Assembly: GCA_016794625.1 (NCBI GenBank)
Contig: JAEUGY010000037.1
Span: 62,001-126,000, forward strand
Direction of reading: 5' to 3'
Length of the DNA: 64,000 nucleotides
Origin: Opitutaceae bacterium
GTDB taxonomy: Bacteria > Verrucomicrobiota > Verrucomicrobiia > Opitutales > Opitutaceae
A model generated the notes under the pieces. The model was not told the DNA's origin. It did no database searches and saw only the letters and a list, made by a program, of their open reading frames with translations. The position numbers and the translations under genes were made by a program. This document shows, piece by piece, positions 1-8,687 of this stretch. Positions within the stretch are counted from its first letter, which is position 1. Each line of letters begins with the position of its first letter.

Positions 1-971
1 CCGATGCGGGTGAGATTGGCGGCGAGTGAGCTGCCGGGCGCCTGGGCCGACTCCTTGCGCAGTTCGTTCGCGGTGGCCTGCAGGGCCGTCTTGATCTCCT
101 GGGCGCCATCCGGTTTTTCCAGCGCGGCATCCGGTTTGGCGGGGGAGCCCGGGGTGTTTTCTGAGCGGATACGAGTGGCCGGAGGCGACGGAGTGTTGTC
201 CCCGTCGCAGCGACTGAACAGGGTGATGACAAACCAGACCCCGAGGAAGATCCGGAGCCACCGGGGAAGACGGCGCACAATCAGCCAAACGGCGGTGACC
301 GCCCACCAGATCACCTCGGCGAGAAATCGAAACAGGTGCAGGTCTCCCTGCTTCGGCGGGTGCGGAAAGGGCGGCATGGCCGGCGGCGCCGAGTCTTCCG
401 CGTCGGCCGAGGGCGGGAGCTCCGGGGGCGGGGCGGACGAAGCGACTGGTGTGCGGGGGCCCGCATGGGCGCGTGCCGCCCGGGGCCGCGTGGGTTCAGG
501 CGCCGCTCGCGCGACCAGCAACCGCCGGGTCACCGCTTCGAGTGCGGCATTCGCGCCGCCCCCGGGTACGCGGACCCACTGCACGGCGAGGAACTTCTCC
601 GGGACGCGGGCGCCCTCCTCGTGCGTCTCATCGATGACGATGGGAACGAGGAACAGCACGTCGTCGGCCATGTCCAGCGTGCGCTCCACGGCCAGCCTCC
701 ATTCGCGCCGGAAGTAGCCCTCGCTCCGCTGGTCGGTCGTGGCAGAGATGACCGCGACGAAGTACGTGCACTCGCGAATCTGGCGCCGGATCTTCTGGTC
801 CCAGGCATCACCGCCGCCCAATTCGTTTTCGTCATACCAGACATCCAGTCCGGCCTGGTCCAGGGCGTCGCGCAACCGCCGCGCGGCCGGCCGGTCCTCC
901 GAAGCGTAGCTCAGGAAGACGGAAGGTTTTTCCTTGGCGTGGGCTTCGGACGAGGGACCCGCGGTGGACAT
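1..971 (-). CDS. TIR-domain membrane protein (C-terminus off window)
   Basis: The open frame starts at an ATG and runs off the left edge (323 codons visible). Residues 16-135 look like a bacterial TIR domain: VFLSYASEDR at the start, VWYDENELGGGDAW in the middle and FRREW with Glu90, in the place where TIR NADases carry their catalytic glutamate. A Pro/Ala-rich linker follows, then a hydrophobic stretch around residues 228-262 (EVIWWAVTAVWLIV, IFLGVWFVITLF) that should span or anchor in the membrane, then a polar, partly helical tail. It is the last visible gene of a minus-strand group after the small CxxxPGCP protein (about 40 bp gap) and the WD40 gene. TIR domains of this type can hydrolyse NAD+ or serve as adaptors; which applies here is unknown. 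Confidence 0.8.
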   Translation of the reverse strand, partial: MSTAGPSSEAHAKEKPSVFLSYASEDRPAARRLRDALDQAGLDVWYDENELGGGDAWDQKIRRQIRECTYFVAVISATTDQRSEGYFRREWRLAVERTLDMADDVLFLVPIVIDETHEEGARVPEKFLAVQWVRVPGGGANAALEAVTRRLLVARAAPEPTRPRAARAHAGPRTPVASSAPPPELPPSADAEDSAPPAMPPFPHPPKQGDLHLFRFLAEVIWWAVTAVWLIVRRLPRWLRIFLGVWFVITLFSRCDGDNTPSPPATRIRSENTPGSPAKPDAALEKPDGAQEIKTALQATANELRKESAQAPGSSLAANLTRI

Positions 972-1010
972 GGCGGTGGCACGTTCGTGAACCGGCGAAA
1001 CTGCGTCAAG

Positions 1011-1307
1011 TTATGTCTGCCCGCGCCGCTCCGGCGCGGACGCCAGCACCTGCTGCACGATCAGGCGGCTGATGGCGGCCCGCGCCCGGGTGAAGCGCCA
1101 GATCCGGGCGCCGGCCCGCCCCTCAAGCACCATCACCTGGGTCTCGACCAGCGGGCAGCCGGGATCGACGCAGGCGATTTCGCGCACCGACACCACCGCC
1201 TCGGCGTCAAGTCCGAGGCATTCCACGGTCCAGCGGCGGATGGCCTCAGTATGAGAGGGATCGATACCAGGGACGGTGGCATCGTCCGGCGGAATGAACC
1301 GATGCAT
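1011..1307 (-). CDS. Small conserved protein with CxxxPGCP motif
   Basis: 98-residue protein. I chose the ATG that begins MHRFIPPDD because the upstream in-frame extension is low-complexity and would overlap the WD40 stop codon. The core reads VREIACVDPGCPLVETQVMVL, a pattern I recall from short uncharacterised proteins encoded near CobW-type GTPases and WD40 proteins in several phyla; the two cysteines may bind a metal, but this is not demonstrated. The C-terminal half (IWRFTRARAAI) resembles the short beta/alpha tail of these proteins. It lies about 40 bp after the WD40 gene and 40 bp before the TIR gene, so the three are probably co-transcribed. No catalytic function can be assigned. Confidence 0.6.
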   Translation of the reverse strand: MHRFIPPDDATVPGIDPSHTEAIRRWTVECLGLDAEAVVSVREIACVDPGCPLVETQVMVLEGRAGARIWRFTRARAAISRLIVQQVLASAPERRGQT

Positions 1308-1347
1308 GGTGGAGACGGAGCGGCGACCGCGGGCCCCGGGAGGGCGG

Positions 1348-2379
1348 TCAGTCTTCGCAGCGCAGCACGTAGACTGCGCCCTTGGCGCTGCCGACACCGA
1401 GGAGCCGGTCATCGGGCGACCAGACGAGCCGGGTGGCCGGGGAGGGCATCCGGACCGTGGCGCGCAGCGGCCGGGGACGCTCGGGACTCCAGATCATGAC
1501 CGTGCCGTCGTCGCTCGCGGTGGCGAGCAGGCCGTGCGCGTGTTGGTAAGCGACGGCGCAGACCTTGCCCTCGTGGGCGAGCATGACCGGTTCCCGTCCC
1601 TCGGGTCCGCGGCCCTGGCAATCCCAGATGCAAGCCTCGTGCCCGCCGCCGGTCGCTAGCCAGCGGCTGGTGCGGTCGAAGGTCAGTTCCTTCACCTTGC
1701 TCTCGTAGCCGCTCATGTGGAACTCCTCGTCCTGTTCCGGGAGCCAGAGGTGCACGCTTGGGTCCTGATTGCCGGAGACGAGCCAGCGGCCGTCCGGAGA
1801 CCAGACGAGCGCATGGATGCCGTTGGCATAGGCGTAGGTTCGCTGGGCGACGAAATCGTCGGCGTCCCAGAGGACCACCCCGCCGAAATAGGCCACGGCC
1901 ACTGCGCCCCCGCGGGGCTCCCAGACGAGGGCGGTGATGGTCTTGGGGGCGGGTGCGAAGGCGTGGTGAACGGCCCCGTCGGCGGCCAGCAGCGTCAGTC
2001 CCTTGCCCGCGGCCGCCGCCAGCAGGGCCGAGGGTCGCGGCGAAGCGGCCCCGCTCTTCCCGGGACGCCACGCGAGGTGGTCGACCCAGGCCGGTCCGAG
2101 TGGCGCCGTGGCAGTGTGTTGCCCCGCCCGGGGATCCCAGAACTTGACGGCGCCATCCTGTCCGCCGGTGGCGAGCACCAGCGCCTCCGGATGCCACGCC
2201 AGCGTGTTGGTGCCATCGTCGTGTCCGGGGAGCGCGTGCTGCAGGGTGCCATCCACGGCGGCAAAAAGCGAAACGGGACCGGCGGAAGAGGCGGCAGCGA
2301 GCAAGGTGCCATCGGGCGACCAGCCCAGGTCGATCACATAGTCGTCGAGGGCCGCGGCCCAGTGTTTGGTCAACTGCAT
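1348..2379 (-). CDS. WD40 repeat beta-propeller protein
   Basis: 343 residues when started at MQLTKHWAAALDD. A longer upstream frame exists but is arginine-rich and antisense to the glycosyltransferase, so it was rejected. At least seven WD40 units are visible, with recurring cores such as LGWSPDGTLLAAASS, LAWHPEALVLATGGQDG, LVWSPDGRWLVSG and VAYQHAHGLLATASDDG ending in FWD, LWD or IWD. It should fold as one soluble seven-bladed propeller and act as a protein-protein platform; there is no signal peptide and no fused enzyme domain. It is first in a probable three-gene unit with the CxxxPGCP protein and the TIR membrane protein. WD40 proteins of this layout also occur beside CobW genes, so a metal-homeostasis link is as possible as a defence link. 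Confidence 0.88.
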   Translation of the reverse strand: MQLTKHWAAALDDYVIDLGWSPDGTLLAAASSAGPVSLFAAVDGTLQHALPGHDDGTNTLAWHPEALVLATGGQDGAVKFWDPRAGQHTATAPLGPAWVDHLAWRPGKSGAASPRPSALLAAAAGKGLTLLAADGAVHHAFAPAPKTITALVWEPRGGAVAVAYFGGVVLWDADDFVAQRTYAYANGIHALVWSPDGRWLVSGNQDPSVHLWLPEQDEEFHMSGYESKVKELTFDRTSRWLATGGGHEACIWDCQGRGPEGREPVMLAHEGKVCAVAYQHAHGLLATASDDGTVMIWSPERPRPLRATVRMPSPATRLVWSPDDRLLGVGSAKGAVYVLRCED

Positions 2380-2562
2380 GGTGGTTGGACAGGCTGTAGG
2401 CGGACGCGTCCGGACGGAAGTGCGAAAAAGGGAGAACTGCAGATCGTGGGTCGAGCGCCCCGTTCCATCGACCGGCGCCGGGAGGGGGACCGAAGGGTGG
2501 GCGGCGATTGCAGTTGCGACGTCGGAAAAGCGGCGGCGGCATGGGCCGCGCAAGACCCGACC

Positions 2563-3252
2563 ATGTTGTCCACACTCCAGGTGATCATCCCCGCGCTCAA
2601 TGAAGAGGCGACCATTGGTGCGGTGGTGCGCGACCTGCGGGCGTGCGGATGCACCCGTATCCGGGTGATTGACAATGGCAGCTCCGATGGAACGGCGGCC
2701 GCGGCGGCGGCGGCGGGCGCCGAGGTTTGCCCAGAACCGCATCGCGGATACGGTCAGGCCTGTTGGACCGGAGCCCAGGGGCTCGATCCTGCGGTCGCGT
2801 GGCTGGCGTTTTTTGCGGCGGATGGTAGCGATCGGCCGGACGACCTGGTGGTCCTCGCCACCCGGGCGCGGGAGGGCGTGGACCTGGTGCTCGGCGACCG
2901 GACGGCGCGGTCCGGATCACGTGCCACCCTCACGCGGCTGCAGAGGGCGGGAAACACGCTGGCGACCCGCTTGATCCGTTGGGGGTGGGGACACCGATTC
3001 CAGGACCTCGGACCCTTGCGTGTGATTCGCCGCGACCTGTTTGCGCGACTCGAACTCCGGGACCGGGGTTACGGCTGGACCCTCGAGATGCAGGTGCGTG
3101 CGATCGAGCTCGGAGCCCGCGTCGTCGAGTTGCCCGTGGAGGCCCGAATGCGCCGCGGTGGACAATCCAAGATAAGCGGCACCCTGGTGGGCAGTCTGCG
3201 GGCAGGGACCGTCATCCTTTCGACCCTGCTACGCCTGCGACTTCGCCGCTGA
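2563..3252 (+). CDS. GT2-family glycosyltransferase (DPM1/DPG-synthase-like)
   Basis: 229 residues from the ATG of MLSTLQVIIPALNEE. The N-terminus is a GT-A fold with VIIPALNEEATIGAVV and VIDNGSSDGTAAAA; the acidic nucleotide-sugar site appears as AADGSDRPDDL. The later GYGWTLEMQVRAIE segment and the basic LRLRLRR tail resemble bacterial polyprenyl-phosphate sugar transferases related to DPM1. There is no C-terminal pair of membrane helices, so it is a soluble or peripheral enzyme. The gene diverges from the WD40 gene, and its stop codon lies in one arm of an inverted repeat shared with the end of pyruvate kinase. The sugar transferred cannot be told from sequence. Confidence 0.85.
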   Translation: MLSTLQVIIPALNEEATIGAVVRDLRACGCTRIRVIDNGSSDGTAAAAAAAGAEVCPEPHRGYGQACWTGAQGLDPAVAWLAFFAADGSDRPDDLVVLATRAREGVDLVLGDRTARSGSRATLTRLQRAGNTLATRLIRWGWGHRFQDLGPLRVIRRDLFARLELRDRGYGWTLEMQVRAIELGARVVELPVEARMRRGGQSKISGTLVGSLRAGTVILSTLLRLRLRR

Positions 3253-3267
3253 TCCGGCGGATCAGCG
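3247..3267. terminator. Inverted repeat between convergent genes
   Basis: A perfect 9-bp stem (CGCTGATCC / GGATCAGCG) with a GGC loop separates the glycosyltransferase and pyruvate kinase genes. The stop codon of each convergent gene sits in one arm. There is no T-run on either side, so it is either a weak bidirectional terminator or a structure that protects the 3' ends. Confidence 0.45.
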
Positions 3268-4710
3268 CACGGTGCGCAATTGGATGCTGTCGATCAGGCG
3301 ATTCGATGAGAGGATGTCCGTGGCGATCACGAGTTTGTCGCCGGCCTGCAACTTGCCGTCGCGCACCAGGTAGCCGATGGCGCGGTTGATGGTATTGTCC
3401 GGATCGGAATCAAACGGCAGCAGGATCGGCTCCACCGCGCGCATCAGCCGCATCTGCCGGAACGTCTCCGGCAGTGGAGTGAAGGCAAAGATGGGCGCGA
3501 CGAGCGGTCGCATCGCGGCCAGCCCGCCCGCCATGAACCCCTGCCGCGTGAACGTCAGGATGGTGCTGCCGGGAATCTCATTGGCCATCTTCACGGCGGA
3601 GAGCAGCAGCTTGATCTTGTCCCCCGCCAAGTGCCGGGGTTCGGGCATCAACAACGGGGTTTCCTGTTCGATCCGGGCCGCGATCTTCTTGAGAATGTCG
3701 ACACACTCCAGCGGGTAGCGGCCGATGGTGGTTTCGCCGGAGAGCATGACACAATCCGCCCGTTCAAAGACGGCGTTGGCGACGTCCGTGATCTCCGCCC
3801 GGGTGGGCATGGGCGACGTGATCATCGACTCCAGCATATGCGTCGCGATGATCACCGGCCGGCCGTAGTCGTAGCAGGTTTGCACCGCCCGGCGCTGGAT
3901 GATGGGAAGCTCCTCAAACGGGCACTCGATGCCCAGATCGCCGCGTGCCACCATCAGGGCGTCGCAGGCACGTACAATTTCGTCGAGATTCGTGATCGCG
4001 GACTGATCCTCGATTTTGGCGATGATCCGCGCCCGCGAATCGTGCGTGCGGAGAAACTCACGCAAGGTTTCGATGTCCTGGGCCTCGCGGACGAAGGAGA
4101 GCGCCACGTAATCAATGCCTTCCTCGAGGCCGACCAGCGTATCGGCGCGGTCCTTTTCCGTGAAGGCGGGCAGGTTGACCTTTACCCCGGGGAGATTGAT
4201 GTGCCGGCGCGATTTGAGTTCGCCGGGGATGAGGACTCGGCAGCGGATGCGGGCGTTGTCCTTCTCCAGGACTTCCAGCCGGATCAACCCATTATCCACC
4301 AGGACCGTATCGCTGACTCGAATGTCGTTGATGAGATCCTTGTAATTGACGTCAACCGAGCGGATCTCCTCCGCGTTGTCGCGGTCGGGCCCGCCGCCGG
4401 GCTTCACGGTGAAGTCAAAAATCTCGCCCGGGCGCAGCTCGATCGGTGTTTCCAAGTCACCCGTGCGGATCTCCGGGCCCTTGATGTCCATCATGATCGC
4501 GATATCCCGACCCAGCCGCTGCGAAACCGTGCGGATGCGGCGGATGATCATCCGGGTCCAATCGTGTTTGGCGTGGGCCATGTTGAGTCGGGCGACGTCG
4601 GCCCCGGCCCCGATCAAGGCCTCCAGCATGGCTTCACTTTCGGTGGAAGGTCCCAGCGTGAAGACGATCTTGGTCCGTCGGAATTGAGCGAGAGGATGCA
4701 GTGCGGTCAT
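3262..4710 (-). CDS. pyk: Pyruvate kinase
   Basis: 482 residues, the usual length. The family motifs are present in order: KIVFTLGPSTES at the N-terminus, MMDIKGPEIRTG, the active-site lysine region IIAKIEDQSAI, MVARGDLGIECP, THMLESMI and MLSGETTIGRYP. It converts phosphoenolpyruvate and ADP to pyruvate and ATP, the last step of glycolysis. The C-terminal domain is complete (ILTFTRQGFMAGGLAA). The usual NFSHG near the N-terminus reads NMAHA here, a minor substitution. The gene follows the WalJ-like hydrolase by about 100 bp on the same strand. Confidence 0.96.
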   Translation of the reverse strand: MTALHPLAQFRRTKIVFTLGPSTESEAMLEALIGAGADVARLNMAHAKHDWTRMIIRRIRTVSQRLGRDIAIMMDIKGPEIRTGDLETPIELRPGEIFDFTVKPGGGPDRDNAEEIRSVDVNYKDLINDIRVSDTVLVDNGLIRLEVLEKDNARIRCRVLIPGELKSRRHINLPGVKVNLPAFTEKDRADTLVGLEEGIDYVALSFVREAQDIETLREFLRTHDSRARIIAKIEDQSAITNLDEIVRACDALMVARGDLGIECPFEELPIIQRRAVQTCYDYGRPVIIATHMLESMITSPMPTRAEITDVANAVFERADCVMLSGETTIGRYPLECVDILKKIAARIEQETPLLMPEPRHLAGDKIKLLLSAVKMANEIPGSTILTFTRQGFMAGGLAAMRPLVAPIFAFTPLPETFRQMRLMRAVEPILLPFDSDPDNTINRAIGYLVRDGKLQAGDKLVIATDILSSNRLIDSIQLRTVR

Positions 4711-4813
4711 GCACGGTCAGCGTCTGCTGGATTCATGCCGAATCGCAACGCTCGAAGCATGCAGAGGGCAAGTGACCGTCAACAGGCCGTTGCTCCGCTC
4801 GGAGACCTCCGCA

Positions 4814-5614
4814 TCAATCGAGGGTATGGAAGGGCGTGCCGGTGCCCGGCGCGACCACACAAAACTGACAGGACAATTGCGGACGCAGCGTCGCCAGCAT
4901 GCGGTCGACCGCTTCCAAACTGTTGCAGTCACGCGATAAGTGCGTCAGAAACACATGCCGCCAACGCGGGCTGGCGATGGTGGCGAGCAGTTCCCGCGCG
5001 GCCTCGTTGGAAAGGTGCCCGTGGCGGCCGCTGATGCGTTGTTTGGTTGACCACGGGCGCTTGATGTCTGCCTTCAGCAAATCCGGGCAATGGTTCGATT
5101 CCACGACGACCATATCACAGTCCCGGAGGCGTTCCCGCACGGCTTGCGGCACGTGTCCGAGATCGGTCAACCAGGCGAGCGATCGGCGGGGAGCGAACAG
5201 GTCGCCTTCGAACCCGTGGGAAAACCGGAATCCGACGGGATCATGCGCGTCGTGGGGCACGGAAAAGCTGTCGATTTCGAGGTCGCGAAAAACAAAGCGC
5301 GATCCGGTCTCGAAGAGTTGCCAGTCGGGTTTGTGCTCCAAGCCCTGCTGGACGGCGCGGGCGGTCGCAGGATTGGCGAATATTTTGATACGGGGCCACT
5401 TATGCAGGCCCGCCACCCCGGCGGTATGATCGCCGTGCTCGTGGGTGAGAAAAAGGCCGTCGATCTGGTCCAGGGTCACCCCGGCCTCGGCCAGCAACTC
5501 CCGCATCTTGCGAACGGAAAATCCCGCGTCGATCAACACACAGGCCTGCTCGGTCTGCAGCAGTGCGCAGTTGCCCGAACTGCCACTGCCAAGAATTCTA
5601 AACCGCATGGCCAT
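4814..5614 (-). CDS. MBL-fold metallohydrolase, WalJ/YycJ-like
   Basis: 266 residues with the metallo-beta-lactamase signature LTHEHGDHTAG (HxHxDH), a start MRFRILGSGSSGNC typical of the YycJ/WalJ group, and further ligands in TDLGH and ESNHCPD. It probably starts at either of two closely spaced ATGs (MAMRF). WalJ-like proteins are cytoplasmic nucleases or phosphodiesterases linked to DNA replication or cell-wall control in Firmicutes; in this lineage only the fold and the two-metal site are certain. The gene is divergent from the PTPS-like gene across 190 bp and lies upstream of pyruvate kinase. Confidence 0.88.
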   Translation of the reverse strand: MAMRFRILGSGSSGNCALLQTEQACVLIDAGFSVRKMRELLAEAGVTLDQIDGLFLTHEHGDHTAGVAGLHKWPRIKIFANPATARAVQQGLEHKPDWQLFETGSRFVFRDLEIDSFSVPHDAHDPVGFRFSHGFEGDLFAPRRSLAWLTDLGHVPQAVRERLRDCDMVVVESNHCPDLLKADIKRPWSTKQRISGRHGHLSNEAARELLATIASPRWRHVFLTHLSRDCNSLEAVDRMLATLRPQLSCQFCVVAPGTGTPFHTLD

Positions 5615-5806
5615 CGCCGCCGGTTCAACGGCGCGCGCGGTCCGGTCGCAAGTGTGAAGCGGATGACTTCCCGAATTATCGTGGAGATAGGCGGTTGCGT
5701 GTCATCCGCGGCACCCCCGAAGCGAGGAGGGGCGGCGGCTGCCACCGGAGTCGGAGTGCGGCGGGAGGTTGACCGCGCCGGGTTTTGGGGTATCTACTGA
5801 CCCTTC

Positions 5807-6283
5807 ATGCCTCGTACACGCCGTGCCTCCGCCGCTTCTTCGAAGTCCGTGCGCCCGCTTCAGGGCACGGTCTTTGTGACGCGGCAGGTGCACTTCAATG
5901 CGGCGCATCGGTTGCACAATCCGACCAAGTCGGCTAAGTGGAATCGAGACATGTACGGGCTTTGCAACAATGACGCCGGGCATGGTCACAATTATGTGCT
6001 GGAGGTGACCGTGCGGGGTCAGCCGGACCCGGTGACGGGTTACCTGATCGATCTGGGCGTCTTGAAGGACATCCTGGAGCGCACCGTGGTCCAGCCCTGC
6101 GACCACCGGAATCTGAACCATCAGGTGCCGTTTCTGAAAGGTGTCATTCCCTCGACGGAAAACCTCGTGATTGCCTTTTGGCAGCAGATCGAACCGCACA
6201 TCACAAACGGGCGGCTCGATTGTGTCCGCCTTTACGAAACCCCACGCAACTTTGCCGAATACCGCGGGCCCGACGCCCGCTGA
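5807..6283 (+). CDS. 6-pyruvoyl-tetrahydropterin synthase-family enzyme, PTPS-II type
   Basis: 158 residues with a basic N-terminal extension. Zinc ligands are His34 in HFNAAHRL and His59/His61 in GHGHNY; the catalytic Cys53 sits in YGLCNNDAGHGH, giving CX5HGH spacing. Mammalian-type PTPS has this spacing, while queuosine enzymes (QueD) have CX3HGH. Asp99-His100 (CDH) and Glu118 (STEN) complete the active site. PTPS-II converts dihydroneopterin triphosphate to 6-pyruvoyl-tetrahydropterin. It is followed by folE2, which makes its substrate, and an SDR that could act as a sepiapterin-reductase-like enzyme. QueD or PTPS-I/III functions are the alternatives but fit the motif less well. Confidence 0.85.
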   Translation: MPRTRRASAASSKSVRPLQGTVFVTRQVHFNAAHRLHNPTKSAKWNRDMYGLCNNDAGHGHNYVLEVTVRGQPDPVTGYLIDLGVLKDILERTVVQPCDHRNLNHQVPFLKGVIPSTENLVIAFWQQIEPHITNGRLDCVRLYETPRNFAEYRGPDAR

Positions 6284-6367
6284 GCACCCCGCGCCTTTCG
6301 CGGGGCCGGCGTCTGGTTGTTATCGTCACCAACCAGCGCTGCGACGTCCCACCAAGAAAAAACGAAC

Positions 6368-7351
6368 ATGAAGAAGACCCAACCCAAGAAGATGTACCTG
6401 CATCGCGGACCCGGGGGCACCAAGCCCTCGATTGTCCGTTCCTACGATGCCGGGTTCAAACTCACGCCGGCCTACCAGGATTCGCTGCCCGACATGATGG
6501 AGGCGCAGGATGCAGTCCAGGGGGCGCCGGTGCCGATCCAGCAGGTCGGCGTCTCCAATTTCCGGTTACCGCTGCGTTATCGCACGAAGTCCGGCGAGGT
6601 GCTCGTGCTGGAAACCGCGGTCACCGGCACGGTGTCGCTCGAGGCTGCGCTCAAGGGCATCAACATGAGCCGCATCGTGCGCTCCTTCTACGAACACGGG
6701 ACGGAGGTGTTTACGCTGGAGACGCTGCGCCGCATCCTTGCGAAGTACCGTCGCAAGGTCGGGGCGATGCAGGCACGGGTCCGGCTGTCGTTTTCCTACC
6801 CGATGCTCCAGCCGTCGCTGCGAAGCGGGTTGGAGGGGTATCAGTATTACGCGGTTACGCTCGAGGGCACGATGGACGCGGCGGGGCGGTTCCGGAAGTT
6901 CATCGAGTTTGATTTTGTCTACTCCAGTGCGTGTCCCTGCAGCGCCGAGCTGTCGGAGCACGCCCGGGATCTGCGCGGAGCCTACGCGATCCCGCACAAC
7001 CAGCGTTCCAAGGCCCGGGTCAAGGTCGAGGTCTCGGCGGGGGCCCGGCTGCGGATCGAGGACCTGCAGGCGCACTGCCTGGCCGCGCTCAAAACGGAGA
7101 CGCAGGTCATGGTCAAGCGGGAGGATGAGCAGGCGTTCGCCGAACTCAATGGAGCCCACATCAAGTTTGTCGAGGACGCGGCCCGGCTGCTCTACGCCGC
7201 CCTGGCGGGCGACCGGCGCATCGCGGACTTCCAGGCGGCCTGTTCGCATCTGGAGTCGCTGCATTCCCACGACGCCGTCAGTGTGATCTGCAAGGGCGTC
7301 AAGGGCGGCTTCACCGCGGACTTCACCGACTTCCGTTCCCTCGTTTGCTGA
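6368..7351 (+). CDS. folE2: GTP cyclohydrolase IB
   Basis: 327 residues starting [14 protein letters not shown]. The COG1469/FolE2 signatures are clear: [45 protein letters not shown] with the active-site cysteines, and [15 protein letters not shown]. FolE2 converts GTP to 7,8-dihydroneopterin triphosphate, the first pterin intermediate for folate, queuosine or tetrahydrobiopterin, and can use metals other than zinc. It is about 85 bp downstream of the PTPS-like gene and 19 bp upstream of the SDR gene, so the three form a likely operon. No zinc-uptake-regulator (Zur) operator was recognised upstream. Confidence 0.93.
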   Translation: MKKTQPKKMYLHRGPGGTKPSIVRSYDAGFKLTPAYQDSLPDMMEAQDAVQGAPVPIQQVGVSNFRLPLRYRTKSGEVLVLETAVTGTVSLEAALKGINMSRIVRSFYEHGTEVFTLETLRRILAKYRRKVGAMQARVRLSFSYPMLQPSLRSGLEGYQYYAVTLEGTMDAAGRFRKFIEFDFVYSSACPCSAELSEHARDLRGAYAIPHNQRSKARVKVEVSAGARLRIEDLQAHCLAALKTETQVMVKREDEQAFAELNGAHIKFVEDAARLLYAALAGDRRIADFQAACSHLESLHSHDAVSVICKGVKGGFTADFTDFRSLVC

Positions 7352-7370
7352 GCCCGTTTGTTCCCGCTGC

Positions 7371-8129
7371 ATGAAAACGCCCGCTGCCACCCCCCGCGCC
7401 CGGGCGACCCGGCGCGCCTCGACCGCGCCCGTGGTGTTGATCACCGGAGCTTCCCAAGGCATTGGTGAAGCCATCGCCCTGACGTTTGCGCGCGAGCTGG
7501 CCGGGGTCCGGCTTGCCTTGGTGGCGAGGCAGGTTGACCAGCTTCGCCGCGTGGCGAAAGCCTGCCGTAAACTGGGGGCGGAGGCCCGGGTGTTTCCAGC
7601 GGATGTGGGGGACGCCGCGTCCGTCGACGCGCTGGCGGCGTCCGTGCTTCGCGTGTGGAGCGGAGTGGACGTGCTGATCAACAATGCGGGACGTTTTGTT
7701 CCGGGGACGTTTCTTGAAACAACGGTGGCGGATTTTGACGCCAACGTCGTCGCGAACCTGCGCAGTGTCTTTCTGGTGTCCCGCGCCTTTGTGCCGGGCA
7801 TGATCAGTCGCGGGCGGGGCGATGTGTTCAACATGAGCTCGATCGCCGGTTTGCAGGCTTACGCATCAAGCGCCGGCTATACGGCGGCGAAGTTTGGGGT
7901 CACCGGGTTGTCCAAAGTCATGCGCGCCGATCTTCGGTCCAAGGGCGTGCGCGTCTGCACCGTGTACCCCGGCGCCACCGTCTCACCGGCATGGGCGGGC
8001 AGTGGGGTGCCGGCCGAGCGCATGATGCCGGCGGAGGACGTGGCCCGGGCCTTCCTCGATGTCTATCGTCTGACCCGCCGTACGGTGGTGGAGGAGATCG
8101 TGCTCCGACCCCAGGCGGGCGACGTCTAG
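7371..8129 (+). CDS. Short-chain dehydrogenase/reductase (possible pterin reductase)
   Basis: 252 residues after a basic Thr/Ala-rich start. It is a classical SDR: LITGASQGIGEA dinucleotide fold, LINNAG, the catalytic Ser in MSSIAG, and YTAAK. The Arg in LVARQVDQL after the second strand suggests NADPH preference. SDRs are diverse, but the gene lies 19 bp after folE2 and behind a PTPS-II-like gene, which makes reduction of 6-pyruvoyl-tetrahydropterin (sepiapterin-reductase-like) the most economical proposal. Sequence alone does not exclude a generic 3-oxoacyl or sugar substrate. Confidence 0.85.
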   Translation: MKTPAATPRARATRRASTAPVVLITGASQGIGEAIALTFARELAGVRLALVARQVDQLRRVAKACRKLGAEARVFPADVGDAASVDALAASVLRVWSGVDVLINNAGRFVPGTFLETTVADFDANVVANLRSVFLVSRAFVPGMISRGRGDVFNMSSIAGLQAYASSAGYTAAKFGVTGLSKVMRADLRSKGVRVCTVYPGATVSPAWAGSGVPAERMMPAEDVARAFLDVYRLTRRTVVEEIVLRPQAGDV

Positions 8130-8270
8130 GCCAGGCGGCAGGACTTCCCCGGCGCGGCTGGGCCCGCACCTTGCAAGAACCGCCGGGCGCGCGGCTTGCG
8201 AATTGCACGGGAAGAGGATTGCCAGGAAAAGCGATAGAATCTGAAGTCCCTCGTAAAAAAGGGGTTAATT

Positions 8271-8621
8271 ATGGTCCAGCCGGCGTGGCACGGGTCTCGC
8301 ATGAGCAGGAGCATGAATCTCCACAATGCACTCGGTTTTGGGCTGGTCGGAGGGGCGATGAAGGTGCTGCCGTTGCTCTTTCCTTCTTTGATCGAGGCGG
8401 GCGGTCCGGAAGGGACCCGGGCCCTCTGGCTGTTGGTGATGAGTTGGGTGATGTGGGCGCTGATGTCGTGGGGGGTGGTGGCGGTGGTCCTCGCGTCGGG
8501 AGCGCATCGTGTCCTCGGCGTGTGGGTGTTCGGGACCGAGGCGTCGCGCTTGGAACGTCGCCGGGAAGTGTCGGCAGCGGGAGCCCGCGCGGCGCGCGTC
8601 GCGGGTGGACTGCACGGGTGA
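8271..8621 (+). CDS. Small hypothetical membrane protein
   Basis: Up to 116 residues; a later ATG at MSRSMNLHNALG is also plausible. The centre is hydrophobic (LWLLVMSWVMWALMSWGVVAVVLAS), giving one or two membrane spans, followed by a basic Arg/Ala-rich tail. It lies between the SDR and FGGY kinase genes, and the upstream DNA has an A-run and an AT-rich stretch just before the start. I do not recognise the family. The weak start context and unusual composition leave open that it is not translated. Confidence 0.45.
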   Translation: MVQPAWHGSRMSRSMNLHNALGFGLVGGAMKVLPLLFPSLIEAGGPEGTRALWLLVMSWVMWALMSWGVVAVVLASGAHRVLGVWVFGTEASRLERRREVSAAGARAARVAGGLHG

Positions 8622-8687
8622 GGCGGGGATGGGCGGGTGGTCACGAAAGATTGCCAGCGATGATCGCAGCCGCAGAGTCAGGCCGCG

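Noticed and set aside
1717..2562. Long plus-strand frame upstream of the glycosyltransferase
   Set aside because: It is antisense to the WD40 gene and has no family features; the glycosyltransferase starts at the MLSTLQVIIPALNEE ATG.
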